Assembly: GCF_000219535.2 (NCBI RefSeq)
Contig: NZ_CP007806.1
Span: 2,142,501-2,206,500, forward strand
Origin: Brevibacillus laterosporus LMG 15441
GTDB lineage: Bacteria; Bacillota; Bacilli; Brevibacillales; Brevibacillaceae
Direction: 5' to 3'
Length of the DNA stretch: 64,000 bases
Shown here: positions 63,801 to 64,000 of the stretch, piece by piece
How the letters are laid out: each line of letters starts with the position of its first letter
Position numbering within the stretch: position 1 is the first letter of the stretch
The notes under the pieces: generated by a model
Databases searched by the model: none
What the model was told of the DNA's origin: nothing
The model's input: the letters and a program-made list of their open reading frames with translations, nothing else
Program-made: the position numbers and the translations under genes

Positions 63801-64000
63801 ATGATCCTATTGTTAGACAACCTTTGTAAACAAATTACGTCCAGCTTCGGTCAGGATACCTATTTTATGGGACTGGCTTTTCGATTCAAAAAAGGTATTG
63901 TGATGACGGATATATACGTTAATAGTCAACAAAAAGCAGAATATACACTAGAGTTTGTTAGTTTTATCGAGCATGAGCCGCCAGTATATGTAATCGTAAA
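63801..64000 (+). CDS. Unknown protein, 5' part only
   Basis: A plus-strand frame runs open off the right edge (66 codons; DNLCKQITSSFGQDTYFMGLAFRF, then VMTDIYVNSQQKAEYTLEF). AGGGAG at 63794-63800 touches ATG 63801 and lies 9 bases from TTG 63810, so the TTG may be the true start. I do not recognise the family and the gene is incomplete. Confidence 0.5.
   Translation, partial: MILLLDNLCKQITSSFGQDTYFMGLAFRFKKGIVMTDIYVNSQQKAEYTLEFVSFIEHEPPVYVIV

Noticed and set aside
1-64000. CRISPR arrays, rRNA or tRNA genes
   Set aside because: No evenly spaced repeats with unique spacers and no cloverleaf or rRNA sequence was noticed on reading; a covariance-model scan would be needed to be certain.

Overview
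The window looks like a low-to-moderate G+C Firmicute of the Brevibacillus type, most likely Brevibacillus laterosporus or a close relative. The reasons are strong AGGAGG-type ribosome sites, SigA and SigD promoter forms as in Bacillus, tandem hag-type flagellins with CsrA-like leader sites, a glucitol-class PTS operon, and a trans-AT polyketide cluster whose logic fits the basiliskamide/YM-47522 compounds known from B. laterosporus. No database search was possible; family and species calls come from motif reading and memory.

Bases 1-34861 are one co-directional biosynthetic operon ending at a strong terminator. In order it holds an asparagine-synthase-like amidotransferase (5' end outside the window), a tandem AT-AT-ER protein, four large trans-AT PKS proteins, a free-standing condensation-domain protein and an MIO-type aromatic ammonia-lyase. 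The reading is: MT-GNAT loading; module 1 KS-DH-KR / MT-ACP-ER; module 2 KS-KR / MT-ACP; module 3 KS-KR-ACP; module 4 KS-KR-ACP; module 5 KS / DH-ACP-ACP-KR-TE. Five extensions with two C-methylations, a TE-released acid turned into an amide, and an alcohol esterified with cinnamate made by the lyase would give a 7,9-dioxygenated 8,10-dimethyl 2,4-dienamide cinnamate ester.

Bases 34.9-39.5 kb hold a VOC-family gene and then a glucitol-type PTS operon (gutM, EIIC, EIIBC, EIIA, and a COG4091-type dehydrogenase). The operon sits behind a textbook SigA promoter with a catabolite-repression (cre) site in its spacer. Bases 39.6-48.4 kb are ordinary chromosomal genes (lipoprotein, secreted protein, VanZ-RDD membrane protein, acetyltransferase, RtcB, nitroreductase, quinone reductase, FAH-family hydrolase). 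Among them is a deletion scar joining the 3' halves of an EamA permease gene and a MocR-type regulator gene.

Bases 48.8-56.1 kb are an accessory patch: a decayed MFS transporter, an unknown gene, a decayed stretch, an IS3-family element with intact ends but a shortened transposase, and a two-gene locus with a 1293-residue secreted multidomain protein (a likely polymorphic toxin) followed by a TPR protein that may be its immunity or partner protein.

Bases 56.7-61.2 kb carry three tandem flagellin genes with near-identical ends and different centres. Two have SigD-type promoters. All three leaders carry a hairpin showing GGATG in its loop plus a second GGA site over the Shine-Dalgarno, which is the CsrA-control layout. 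After a DUF4309-like lipoprotein gene with a broken signal peptide, bases 62.3-63.5 kb show an origin-like unit: repeated CCCATA motifs, a palindrome and a perfect DnaA box next to a gene encoding a winged-helix protein with a DnaA N-terminal-like domain.
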